Assembly (NCBI GenBank): GCA_947488815.1
Contig: CANLCC010000022.1
Span: 1-36,790 of the forward strand
Direction of reading: 5' to 3'
DNA length: 36,790 bases
From: CAIQIA01 sp945861105
GTDB taxonomy: Bacteria; Cyanobacteriota; Cyanobacteriia; PCC-6307; Cyanobiaceae
Below are positions 22,428-29,997 of this stretch, in pieces. The position numbers and the translations under genes were made by a program. Each line of letters begins with the position of its first letter. Positions within the stretch are counted from its first letter, which is position 1. The notes under the pieces were generated by a model that was given only the letters and a program-made list of their open reading frames with translations, ran no database searches and was not told the DNA's origin.

Positions 22428-23801
22428 TCAGGCCACCCCGGCCAGCAATCCCTCGATCGCTTCGCGCACGACCCTGCGCTGCTGCACCCCCCGCCATTGC
22501 TGTTTGAGGTCCTTGCGCAGGAACAGCTGCACGGTGGGGGTTCCGGTGACACCGGCCTGGGCGGCGATGTCGGGATCCACCTCCAGATCGATCTCGACAC
22601 CCTGGGCGGCTCCCCCCAGCTCACTGAGCACCCGCTTGAGCTGCGGCTTGAACACATGGCAGGGGCCACAGCTCGGTGAGGTGTAGACCACCAGCAACGG
22701 CCGATCGCTTTCGTGATACAGCCGTCGCAGGGCATAGCTGCCTCCCTGCCAGAGGGCTGCGGGATCGAAGCTGGCCTCGGTGACGGGGGTGGTCGGCTGG
22801 GGCAGATCAGCGGCCACCGGATCCACGGGTTCACGGGCAACCGTCACCGCCAGATCGTGATGGCTGAGCCAGCGCTCGGCGGCCAGGGCCGCCTGGCAGC
22901 CGCTGGCGGCAGCGGTGATGGCCTGCCGCCACTGGGGATCCGCCACATCCCCGGCGGCGAAGACCCCTTCGATGCTCGTCTCGGGGCCGCCCGGTCGGAC
23001 CACGACATAACCAGCCGCATCGAGCTGCAGCTGCTCCTGCACCAGCCGGGTGTTGGGGGTGTGGCCAATGGCATAGAAGAGCCCCCGCACCGACAGCACC
23101 TCGGCCGGTTCACCAGCGGCATCCAGCAGGTGCAGGGCCTCGAGCCAGTCGGCACCGCTGAGGTGGCCCACCTGACGATTCCAGTGCACCGTGATGCGGG
23201 GATTGGCCAGCACACGGTCGGCCATGGCCCGGCTGGCCCGCAGCTCACCCCGACGAACGATCAGATGCACACGGCTGCCGTATTTGGTGAGGTAGACGGC
23301 TTCCTCACAGGCCGAATCCCCACCACCCACCACCGCCAGTTCGGCATCGCGGAACTGGGGGGTGGCCCCATCACAGATGGCACAGGCGCTGATGCCACGG
23401 CTCCAGAAGGTGTCCTCGCCGGGGCGGTGCAAGCGGTTCGCCCTGGCCCCGGTGGCCAGGATCAGCGCCTGGGTGCGCAGGGTGCGGCCGTCGACGGTGA
23501 CGGTGAAGGGCCTGCTGCTGAGATCCAGCGACTCCACATCGGCCTCGATCAGCCGCGTGCCCCAGCGCTCGGCCTGGGCGCGGCAGCGGTCCATCAGATC
23601 GGGTCCCTGGATGCCATCGGGGAAGCCGGGGAAGTTTTCGACGTGGGTGGTGGTCATCAGCTGCCCCCCCGGAATGCCACCGTCCTGATAACCGGTGATC
23701 AGCAGTGGGGCGAGGTTGGCCCGGGCGGCGTAGATGGCGGCGGTGGTACCGGCAGGACCGGAGCCGATCACCACAAGGTTTTCGATCGACCCGTCGGACA
23801 T
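22428..23801 (-). CDS. ntrC-type NTRC: NADPH-thioredoxin reductase with fused thioredoxin domain (NTRC)
   Basis: The 457-residue product joins two modules. Residues to about 310 form an NADPH-thioredoxin reductase (GSGPAGTTAAIYAARA, redox-active CAIC at about 140-143, GGGDSACEEA, GVFAAGDVADPQWRQ). A linker and a thioredoxin domain follow, with SPSCGPCHVFKPQ (CGPC at about 378-381) and GVTGTPTVQLFL. This is NTRC, which reduces 2-Cys peroxiredoxin with NADPH in plants and cyanobacteria. ATG 23801 is preferred to GTG 23807. It lies 11 bp after a small unknown gene on the same strand and is convergent with the IF-1-like gene. Confidence 0.94.
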   Translation of the reverse strand: MSDGSIENLVVIGSGPAGTTAAIYAARANLAPLLITGYQDGGIPGGQLMTTTHVENFPGFPDGIQGPDLMDRCRAQAERWGTRLIEADVESLDLSSRPFTVTVDGRTLRTQALILATGARANRLHRPGEDTFWSRGISACAICDGATPQFRDAELAVVGGGDSACEEAVYLTKYGSRVHLIVRRGELRASRAMADRVLANPRITVHWNRQVGHLSGADWLEALHLLDAAGEPAEVLSVRGLFYAIGHTPNTRLVQEQLQLDAAGYVVVRPGGPETSIEGVFAAGDVADPQWRQAITAAASGCQAALAAERWLSHHDLAVTVAREPVDPVAADLPQPTTPVTEASFDPAALWQGGSYALRRLYHESDRPLLVVYTSPSCGPCHVFKPQLKRVLSELGGAAQGVEIDLEVDPDIAAQAGVTGTPTVQLFLRKDLKQQWRGVQQRRVVREAIEGLLAGVA

Positions 23802-23812
23802 GGCCACGGCTG

Positions 23813-24019
23813 TTACGCGGAATCAGTTCGCATAGACCTTAGCGGCACCGCCAGGGGTGCACGGAGGGAAACCGGGCATCCCAGCAGCCAGTCGCCCCAC
23901 TCGGCCGTCAAGGCATAGACCGTTTCGTAATCCGCGTGGGCCTCCAGGAGGGCCAGGCGCTGCTCCACCCAGAGCAGATTGCCGGCGATGCAGGGCTGCA
24001 GCGACAGTCTCTCGTCCAC
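23813..24019 (-). CDS. Small unknown protein upstream of NTRC
   Basis: A 68-residue frame from GTG 24019 has GGAG seven bases before the start, a good ribosome site. It contains CIAGNLLWVEQRLALLEAH and ADYETVYALTAEWGDWLLG, a mostly helical pattern with no motif that I recognise. A longer reading from ATG 24088 has a less convincing N-terminus. It ends 11 bp before NTRC and is probably co-transcribed with it. The coding call rests on ribosome site, position and amino-acid composition only. Confidence 0.55.
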   Translation of the reverse strand: MDERLSLQPCIAGNLLWVEQRLALLEAHADYETVYALTAEWGDWLLGCPVSLRAPLAVPLRSMRTDSA

Positions 24020-24131
24020 GGGAGATCTCCGGATGGGTCCCAGGTTGGGGCGGGTCAGACCTGCGTGGGGGCAGGTGCAGCAGACCATGGCAGTTTTCCG
24101 GCAGACAAGATGTATTAGGGCGCACGGCGCC

Positions 24132-24368
24132 TCAGAGGGTCGTGCCGTCGTAGCTGTCGACCTGCAGCGAACGGGGAACGGCCGGACCCGTCTGCAATTC
24201 CCGGGGCAAGCGGGACCAGGGATCCTGAAGCGGCTGCGACAGCACCGGCATCCCCGGCAGCGGCATCCCCGGCAGCGGAGGCAGTGGCGGCGGGGTCTGG
24301 GCCTGGGCCTGGGCGACGATCGCCGGCACCGGTGCCGCCAGGGCGGCCATCAGCGGGAGGAAGGTCAT
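24132..24368 (-). CDS. Small secreted proline-rich protein, unknown
   Basis: The frame from ATG 24368 gives 78 residues: a signal-like start (MTFLPLMAALAAPVPAIVAQ), then PPPLPPLPGMPLPGMPVL and a polar tail ending SYDGTTL. The upstream in-frame ATG at 24410 follows directly on a terminator that serves the gene before it, so I prefer the inner start. No family is recognised; short Pro-rich exported proteins are common among cyanobacterial unknowns. Confidence 0.5.
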   Translation of the reverse strand: MTFLPLMAALAAPVPAIVAQAQAQTPPPLPPLPGMPLPGMPVLSQPLQDPWSRLPRELQTGPAVPRSLQVDSYDGTTL

Positions 24369-24411
24369 GGGCGGACGGTACCGGGCCGGGCCCACGATGC
24401 AAGCGGCCATG

Positions 24412-24441
24412 AAAAAGGCTCCGCTGCCCGGCAGCGGAGCC
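24412..24441 (-). terminator. Intrinsic terminator of the helicase gene
   Basis: On the minus strand a perfect 12-bp arm pair (GGCTCCGCTGCC and GGCAGCGGAGCC with one base between) is followed by TTTTT. The strong GC stem with a T-tract is a textbook rho-independent terminator. It lies 87 bp past the stop of the helicase gene; the 159-bp gap it sits in (24369-24527) holds nothing else that I can call. Confidence 0.85.
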
Positions 24442-24527
24442 AGAGGTGACGTGCTCGCGGGGGCGCCGGGCTGCTCTCATTCCGCTGCTTCATTTGAGCG
24501 CCAGCAGACCACCGAACTGTGACTGGA

Positions 24528-25979
24528 TCAGCCGGCAGCCTGACCAGATGTGACTGAACCTCCTCGGCGGCTCAGAAACGGCGGCAGTTCCGGACCGCTC
24601 AGGGCGATCACTCCACCGGCCCGGTCGGCGACGGCCCGCAGGGGCAAGGACACCGCCGAGGTGCCGATGCCGGGATCCGCCTCGGGGTCGGCCCCGTCGG
24701 GCAGAGGCCGCAGGCGGTAGGGGGCACTGAGGCTCCAGCCCGAGGCATGGGCCATCAGCAGCGGATCGGCGGGGGCATGGATGCTGGAGGGATGCCGTGG
24801 CACAGGCTCCAGGGCTGCCAGTGCGCCGTCCAGCCGCACCGCCCGGGTGATCGCCTGCAGGAAGCGGCTGCGGGTCACCACCGTCGTCAGATAGGCCACC
24901 ACCCGCAGCCGTGGGGCGTCAAACCCCTCGGCACACATGTCGACGCTCACCAGCCAGCGCCCTTCACCCCGGCGGAAACGCTGCAGCGTCTCCGCTGCCT
25001 CGGGGTCGAGGGAATGCACCACCTGCACCGGATCACCGCCGGCCTCCAGCAGACGGCCAATGGCGAGCGCGTGGTCGATGTCACGGGCCACCACCAGCCC
25101 CGCCGCCGCAGGATCAACCTGCCGCAGGCGCGCCAGCTCACGGCGGGCCCCCGCCAGCACCCGCCGGGCAATGCCCCCGGGCTCCCCCAGGGCCACCGCC
25201 CGGCGCAGATTGCGGGCCCGCCAGCTCTCACGCCGCTCCTCCGACAGGGGGGACGTGGCCTCAGGCTCCCCGCCCACATCCCCCCGCCGGTGGTCCACCC
25301 AGCCGTCCTGGAAATGGAACTCCAGGGGACGCACGTCACCGGAGGCGATCAGCTCCCGGGGCTCGACGCACAGATCCGGAGCGATGACCCGATGGCAACC
25401 GCCGTCATCGCTCTCGAGGCGGGCCCGGGCCGCGCAGAAGCCCAGCCGATCGGCCCTGAAGGGGGTGCCGGTCAGGCCCACCCTCAGGGCCGCACCATCA
25501 CTGAGACCCTCGAAGCCGAAGCCCCAGCCGCCTTCGGGATCCTCGGGATCGAGGCCCAGGTGATGCACCTCATCGGCCACAAGCAGCCAACGGTCCATCG
25601 GGGCGTGGGCCAGCAGGCGTCGACGCGGCGGCCCGGGATCCCGCGCCAGGGTCTGGTAGCTGCAGACCAGTCCATGGCCTGTCGGAACCCCGTCCCCCAG
25701 CACCAGGCCCAGCCGGTCGGCGGCAGCCTGCCACTGCTCGGCGATGGCCGTGCGGTGGGTGCAGATGCACAGGGCCTCGAGGCGGCCCTCGGCCTGCAGC
25801 GCCCGAAAGGCCAGCAGGGTGCCGAGGGTCTTGCCGGCGCCGGGGCCGGCGTTCACCAGCACATCCCGGTCGTCAGGGCGCTCCAGCCGGCGCCGCAGCA
25901 ACTGGATCAGGCGGCGCTGCCACTGGCGCGGGCGCACCCCCTCCGGGGCGGCATCCAACCGGAACGACGGGGGAAGCAT
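24528..25979 (-). CDS. DEAD/DEAH-box superfamily 2 helicase-like ATPase
   Basis: The 483-residue protein has an SF2 helicase core: RPRQWQRRLIQLL (Q-motif region), NAGPGAGKT (Walker A), WLLVADEVHHL (DEVH, Walker B), VGLTGTPFRAD (motif III-like), then SVDMCAEGFDAPRLRVV and the motif VI FLQAITRAVR. It looks most like the helicase part of type III restriction / UvrB-like proteins, but no nuclease or methyltransferase neighbour is present. The role (DNA repair or RNA) is unknown. ATG 25979 removes a low-complexity upstream stretch. Transcription ends at the terminator at 24412-24441. Confidence 0.85.
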   Translation of the reverse strand: MLPPSFRLDAAPEGVRPRQWQRRLIQLLRRRLERPDDRDVLVNAGPGAGKTLGTLLAFRALQAEGRLEALCICTHRTAIAEQWQAAADRLGLVLGDGVPTGHGLVCSYQTLARDPGPPRRRLLAHAPMDRWLLVADEVHHLGLDPEDPEGGWGFGFEGLSDGAALRVGLTGTPFRADRLGFCAARARLESDDGGCHRVIAPDLCVEPRELIASGDVRPLEFHFQDGWVDHRRGDVGGEPEATSPLSEERRESWRARNLRRAVALGEPGGIARRVLAGARRELARLRQVDPAAAGLVVARDIDHALAIGRLLEAGGDPVQVVHSLDPEAAETLQRFRRGEGRWLVSVDMCAEGFDAPRLRVVAYLTTVVTRSRFLQAITRAVRLDGALAALEPVPRHPSSIHAPADPLLMAHASGWSLSAPYRLRPLPDGADPEADPGIGTSAVSLPLRAVADRAGGVIALSGPELPPFLSRRGGSVTSGQAAG

Positions 25980-26058
25980 GGGAGCATTTTGAGTGTTTCT
26001 GCGCAGGGCGCCCCGTCCGGGCGTGCATAGGGTCCGACCATCTCCCGGACCCAAGCCC

Positions 26059-26250
26059 ATGGCCCCATCCCGCCCCCCCCGTCCGGGGCCCGGCGCCAGC
26101 CGTCGCCCCGCCGCCATCCGGCGTCACCTGGAACGCTGTCTTCGCCGCGAGTGCAACATCGACCCCCTAATCCTGCGGATCCGTCGCCTGCGGCGGCGCT
26201 TCCCGGGCCAGGCCCGCTGCCTGGAGCAGGAGCTGCTGCCGATCTTCTGA
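26059..26250 (+). CDS. Small basic protein, unknown
   Basis: A 63-residue frame from ATG 26059 gives a Pro/Arg-rich head and then IRRHLERCLRRECNIDPLIL and RIRRLRRRFPGQARCLEQEL, ending LPIF. The second half looks like a compact, basic helical segment that could bind nucleic acid (inference). Its TGA stop overlaps a possible CTG start of the next gene. No family is recognised. Confidence 0.5.
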   Translation: MAPSRPPRPGPGASRRPAAIRRHLERCLRRECNIDPLILRIRRLRRRFPGQARCLEQELLPIF

Positions 26251-27200
26251 ACGCCACCGATTTCCGTCCGCGCTTCCCGTGGTGGGGCCCCGACCTGCAG
26301 ACCCTGCGGGACACCGTGAAGCCCCCCCGCAGCACCAGGGATCCCCAGGGACGGCCCCTGCAGCTGCCCCTGGCCGATGGGGGCGCCCTGCTGGCCTGGC
26401 ACTCGCCCCTGGCCCAGCCCCGGGCCCTGGTGGTGCTGCTGCACGGCCTGGGGGGCGACAGCGACAGTCCCGGGGTGCGGCGGCTGGCGGCCCTGCTGCT
26501 CGACCATGACCTGGCGGTGCTGCGGCTGAATCTGCGGGGGGCCGGCGCCGGTCGCCCCCTGGCCCGTGGCACCTACGCCGCCGCCTGCAACGCCGACATG
26601 CTGCCGGCCCTGCGGGAGGTGCGCCGCCTCACCGAAGGCACCCCGCTGCTCGCCGTGGGGTTCTCCCTCGGCGGCACGGTGCTGCTCAATGCCTGCCTGG
26701 CCGAGGGCACGCTGCTCGACGGCCTGGCCTGCGTCAGCAGCCCCCTGGACCTGGCCGCCTGCATCAAGGCGTTCGAGGCCCCCCGGAACCGGCTGTACCA
26801 CCGCTGGATGCTGGGGCGCCTGCGGCGCCAGGCCCGCCAGGACCCGGGGGGGCTGAGTGACCACGAGGCCAGGGTCCTTGAGCACTGCCGCGGCCTGCGG
26901 CAGTTCGACGATGCCCTCACGGCCCCCCGCTGGGGCCATGCCGATGGGGCCGCCTACTACGCCGCCGCCAGTCCGCTGGAACGGCTGGCGGGGCTGGCCA
27001 CCCCGGCGCTGCTGCTGCAGGCGGCCGACGATCCCTGGGTGCCGGCGACGGCCCTGCGACAGCTGCAACCACCCCCGCGAGTGCAGACGCTGCTGACCGC
27101 CTCCGGCGGCCACAACGGCTTCCACGACGCCCGGGGCTGCTGGAGCGACCGGGTGGTGCTGCAGTGGCTGCAACGGCAACTGCCAACGGGCGACCGCTGA
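26151..27200 (+). CDS. YheT-type alpha/beta hydrolase
   Basis: The protein has FRPRFPWWGPDLQTLRDTV, LLHGLGGDSDSPGVRRLA, LRLNLRGAGAGRPL, the nucleophile elbow VGFSLGGTVLLNA, the acid ADDPWVP and the histidine GGHNGFHD. This is the YheT/ABHD group of hydrolases; the substrate is unknown. The start is a problem. GTG 26151 gives 349 residues but overlaps the small gene by 100 bp. The conserved part begins at about 26247, where a CTG overlaps the small gene's TGA by 4 nt, the usual coupled arrangement with an unusual start codon. Confidence 0.85.
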   Translation: MQHRPPNPADPSPAAALPGPGPLPGAGAAADLLNATDFRPRFPWWGPDLQTLRDTVKPPRSTRDPQGRPLQLPLADGGALLAWHSPLAQPRALVVLLHGLGGDSDSPGVRRLAALLLDHDLAVLRLNLRGAGAGRPLARGTYAAACNADMLPALREVRRLTEGTPLLAVGFSLGGTVLLNACLAEGTLLDGLACVSSPLDLAACIKAFEAPRNRLYHRWMLGRLRRQARQDPGGLSDHEARVLEHCRGLRQFDDALTAPRWGHADGAAYYAAASPLERLAGLATPALLLQAADDPWVPATALRQLQPPPRVQTLLTASGGHNGFHDARGCWSDRVVLQWLQRQLPTGDR

Positions 27201-27204
27201 AGAC

Positions 27205-27540
27205 TCAGCCGCCGCCGAGGGGGGTGCGGCGCACGATCCAGGCGTCGATCGGCTGACCGCCGAGCAGATGGTCCACGACGATCCGCTCCACACGCTCCGG
27301 TGTGACGCCGCCGTACCAGATCCCCTCCGGCCAGATCAGCAGCACCGGCCCCCCCTGGCACAACCTCAGGCAGTCGACCTTGCTACGCAGCACCACCCCC
27401 TCGGGACGGTCGGGGTCCTCGAGGCCGTGGCTGCGCACCAGCGCCTTGAGCCGTTCCCAGCTGGCGGCCCCGGTGCCGTCGTCATGGCAGAGGGGCCGGC
27501 TGGGGGTGGCGCAGAGCAGCAGATGGCGACAGACCTGCAA
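27205..27540 (-). CDS. Thioredoxin-like 2Fe-2S ferredoxin family protein
   Basis: The 111-residue protein from TTG 27540 (GAGG eight bases upstream) reads MQVCRHLLLCATPSRPLCHD and then CLRLCQGGPVLLIWPEG, IWYGGVTPERVERIVVDHL. Cysteine spacing and the WPEGxWYGxVTPE region match the thioredoxin-like [2Fe-2S] (Shethna-type) ferredoxins, also found as domains of NuoE/HoxE-like proteins and of CbiX-type fusions. It should carry electrons or store an Fe-S cluster. It follows the next gene by 10 bp on the same strand. Confidence 0.85.
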   Translation of the reverse strand: MQVCRHLLLCATPSRPLCHDDGTGAASWERLKALVRSHGLEDPDRPEGVVLRSKVDCLRLCQGGPVLLIWPEGIWYGGVTPERVERIVVDHLLGGQPIDAWIVRRTPLGGG

Positions 27541-27550
27541 CGGTCTCGCC

Positions 27551-28132
27551 TCAGCGGATGGCCTCGGCGTGGTTGAGCAGCAGGTGCTGCACATCCTCCA
27601 GCCCCGCAGCGGCCGCCCGACGGGCCTGGTCGTGGTCGCCGTGGGCCTCCCCCACCAGGGCCCCGGCCACGGCCTCCACCAGCCGCTCCCGGTGCTCCTG
27701 CAGCAGGGAGAGCAGCTCGGCCTCGATCACCTGGCGCACGGCCCTGGCGCGGAGGGCGTCGTGGCCGGCCTCGGCGAAGGTTCCCCCCACCAGTTCCTTG
27801 ACGAACAGGCGCTGCACCTCGCTGCTGCGCAGGAAGCTCTCTACGGCATTGATCGTGCCATCGGCGACGGTGCGTTCGACCTCGGCAGGGGTTTCGTTGA
27901 GCTTGAACTCCCAGTCGAGATGACGGCGCTGCCAGCCCGACTGCTGCAGCATCGGCACCACGGTCTGGGAGAAGGTGTCGACCGAGATCTCGTAGATGCG
28001 TTCGGCCAGACGCTCGCACCAGTCCTGGCCATGCTGCCGCAGGTTCTCCTGCAGCTCATGGCGTTCCACCTGGTGGCCGCCGTGGTGGCTGTGGCAGACG
28101 TCACCGGGGCATTCGACGGCGCTGAGGGGCAT
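27551..28132 (-). CDS. Conserved-looking unknown protein with a Cys/His-rich N-terminus
   Basis: The 193-residue, mostly helical protein has no motif that I can name. Its first 20 residues hold CPGDVCHSHHGGH, a likely metal-binding cluster. The body continues WCERLAERIYEISVDTFSQT, LDWEFKLNETPAEVERTVAD and ends with a His-rich and Ala-rich helical region. It precedes the 2Fe-2S ferredoxin-like gene by 10 bp in the same direction, so the two probably work together (inference). Coding is convincing from length, composition and spacing; function is unknown. Confidence 0.72.
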   Translation of the reverse strand: MPLSAVECPGDVCHSHHGGHQVERHELQENLRQHGQDWCERLAERIYEISVDTFSQTVVPMLQQSGWQRRHLDWEFKLNETPAEVERTVADGTINAVESFLRSSEVQRLFVKELVGGTFAEAGHDALRARAVRQVIEAELLSLLQEHRERLVEAVAGALVGEAHGDHDQARRAAAAGLEDVQHLLLNHAEAIR

Positions 28133-28224
28133 GGCGGGCGGGGCACGTTCCCTGGTGTTACCTGCGCCCCAGGGAAACGACGCCCAGGTACCGGAAGTCT
28201 TCGGCCCGGACGGGGCGGATGCGC

Positions 28225-28264
28225 CGTTCCAGTCCGTTCCAGTCCGTTCCGCTCAGCTCAGCTC
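28225..28264. repeat. Short tandem repeats at the 3' end of dxr
   Basis: A 10-bp unit (TCCGTTCCAG frame) occurs about two and a half times from 28225 to 28250, followed by GCTCA, GCTCA, GCTC to 28264. The dxr stop codon (28258-28260) lies inside the second block. The 125-bp gap 28133-28257 between dxr and the next gene holds this repeat and nothing else that I can call. Confidence 0.6.
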
Positions 28265-29472
28265 GCCACCATCGCCGCCGCCTCCCGGACGGCCCGCCGC
28301 GCCCAGGCATCCACCGCCAGCACCTCGTCCAGGCCCGGGTCGGCCCGCAGATCATCGCGGTGACGGTCACACACCCGTTCGATCAGGCGGGGGATGTCGA
28401 GAAAGTGGATGCGTTCATCGAGGAACAGGGCCACGGCCTCCTCGTTGGCGGCATTGAGCACAGCCGGCATGGTGCCACCGGCCCGGCCGGCGGCGTAGGC
28501 CAGGGCCATGCACGGATACTTCTGCTGGTCGGGCCGACGGAATTCGAGCCGCCCCACCTGGGCCAGGTCGAGCCGGGGCCAGGGGGTCGGCAGCCGTTCG
28601 GGCCAGCTGAGGCAGTACAGGATCGGCAGCTTCATGTCGGGCCAGCCCAGCTGGGCCAGCACCGAGGTATCGGCCAGCTCCACCATTGAATGGATGATGC
28701 TCTGGGGATGGATGACGATTTCGAGGTCGTCGTAATCAAGCCCGAACAGATAGTGGGCTTCGATCACCTCCAGACCCTTGTTCATCAGGGTCGCCGAATC
28801 GACGGTGATCTTGCGACCCATGCTCCAGTTGGGATGGCGGATGGCATCAGCCACGGTGGCCCGGGCCAGGTCGGCGGCAGGCCAGTCGCGGAAGGCACCG
28901 CCGGAGGCCGTGAGCTGAAGACGCCGCAGGCCCGGGGTGGGGCGGCCCGTCGAAAGCCGCGCGGTCTCGGGCCAGGGGGTGCCCTGCAGGCACTGGAAGA
29001 TGGCCGAATGTTCGGAATCGGCGGGCAGCAGGCGGCTGCCGCTGCGTTGCAGGGCCGGCAGCACCACCGGTCCGGCGGCGATCAATGTCTCCTTGTTGGC
29101 CAGGGCCAGGTCCTTGCCGGCCTCGATGGCCGCGAGGGTCGGCAACAGGCCTGCACAACCCACGATGCCGGTGACCACCAGATCTGCTGTGGGCCAGGCC
29201 GCCGCGGCCGCCAGTCCTTCGGCGCCGGCCAGCAGCTGGGCCTGGCAGGCCGGCGCCGTGGCCGCCAGCTGGTCCCGCAGGGCGGGCAGCAGCTCGGGAT
29301 CGGCGAGGGCAACGACCTCGGGGTCATGGCGCTTCACCTGCTCGGCGAGCAGCTCCAGGTTCCGTCCGGCGGTGAGGGCCACCACCCGGAAACGCTCCGG
29401 GAATTCGGTGACGATCTCCAGGGTCTGGGTGCCGATCGAGCCGGTGGATCCCAGCACGCTGAGGGCTTTCAC
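28258..29472 (-). CDS. dxr: 1-deoxy-D-xylulose 5-phosphate reductoisomerase
   Basis: The 404-residue enzyme has the NADPH site LGSTGSIGTQTLEIV, ALANKETLIAAGPVV, the metal and substrate motifs LPADSEHSAIFQCLQ, LTASGGAFRDW and RHPNWSMGRKITVDSATLMN, then KGLEVIEAHYLFG and HPQSIIHSMVE. It makes 2-C-methyl-D-erythritol 4-phosphate, the committed step of the non-mevalonate isoprenoid pathway, which supplies carotenoids and the phytyl tail. It follows the EVE-domain gene by 57 bp on the same strand. Confidence 0.97.
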   Translation of the reverse strand: MKALSVLGSTGSIGTQTLEIVTEFPERFRVVALTAGRNLELLAEQVKRHDPEVVALADPELLPALRDQLAATAPACQAQLLAGAEGLAAAAAWPTADLVVTGIVGCAGLLPTLAAIEAGKDLALANKETLIAAGPVVLPALQRSGSRLLPADSEHSAIFQCLQGTPWPETARLSTGRPTPGLRRLQLTASGGAFRDWPAADLARATVADAIRHPNWSMGRKITVDSATLMNKGLEVIEAHYLFGLDYDDLEIVIHPQSIIHSMVELADTSVLAQLGWPDMKLPILYCLSWPERLPTPWPRLDLAQVGRLEFRRPDQQKYPCMALAYAAGRAGGTMPAVLNAANEEAVALFLDERIHFLDIPRLIERVCDRHRDDLRADPGLDEVLAVDAWARRAVREAAAMVAS

Positions 29473-29529
29473 GGGCAGGGCGGCACGGGCGCCGGCCAGT
29501 CTCCCATCCCCAGGGCTGGGCTGGATCCT

Positions 29530-29994
29530 TCAGGACTGAACCGGACCCAGGGTCTCGAGCAGACGGGCGGCGATGGCGTCGGCCACGGGCAGGATCGACA
29601 GTCGGTTACCCCGTCGCACCACCGCCAGGTCCTCCACCGAGAAGCCGCTGCGCAGCTCCTCAAGGCTGAGCAACCGTGCGAAGCGGCCCCGGAAGGCCAG
29701 CCGCACGCAGTCCCAGCGGGGCTGGTCCCGGCTGGAGCGTGGGTCGAAGTAATGGCTCTGCGGATCGAACTGGCTGGGGTCCACAAGGCCGGTCTCGACC
29801 ACCTCCATCAACCCGACGATGCCGGGGGGACTGGCGTTGGAGTGGTAAAAGAATGCCTGGTCACCGACGGCCATCGACCGCATGAAGTTGCGGGCCTGGT
29901 AATTGCGGATGCCGTCCCAGAGGGTGGTGCCCTCGGCGGCGAGGTGATCGATGCCGTACACCTCCGGCTCGCTTTTCATCAGCCACCAGGCCAT
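29530..29994 (-). CDS. EVE-domain protein
   Basis: The 154-residue protein begins MAWWLMKSEPEVYGIDHLAA and continues LWDGIRNYQARNFMRSMAVG, DQAFFYHSNASPPGIVGLME. These are the hallmark features of the EVE/thymocyte nuclear protein family, whose PUA-like fold binds modified nucleotides in RNA or DNA. It fills the whole gene. Family members are often linked to modification-dependent defence or RNA modification, but no such neighbour is seen here. It lies 3 bp after the polysaccharide export gene. Confidence 0.92.
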   Translation of the reverse strand: MAWWLMKSEPEVYGIDHLAAEGTTLWDGIRNYQARNFMRSMAVGDQAFFYHSNASPPGIVGLMEVVETGLVDPSQFDPQSHYFDPRSSRDQPRWDCVRLAFRGRFARLLSLEELRSGFSVEDLAVVRRGNRLSILPVADAIAARLLETLGPVQS

Positions 29995-29997
29995 CGT

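Noticed and set aside
28158..28257. Short frame on the minus strand ending LGVVSLGRR in the gap after dxr
   Set aside because: Most of it lies inside dxr in another frame and it has no ribosome site; kept as non-coding.
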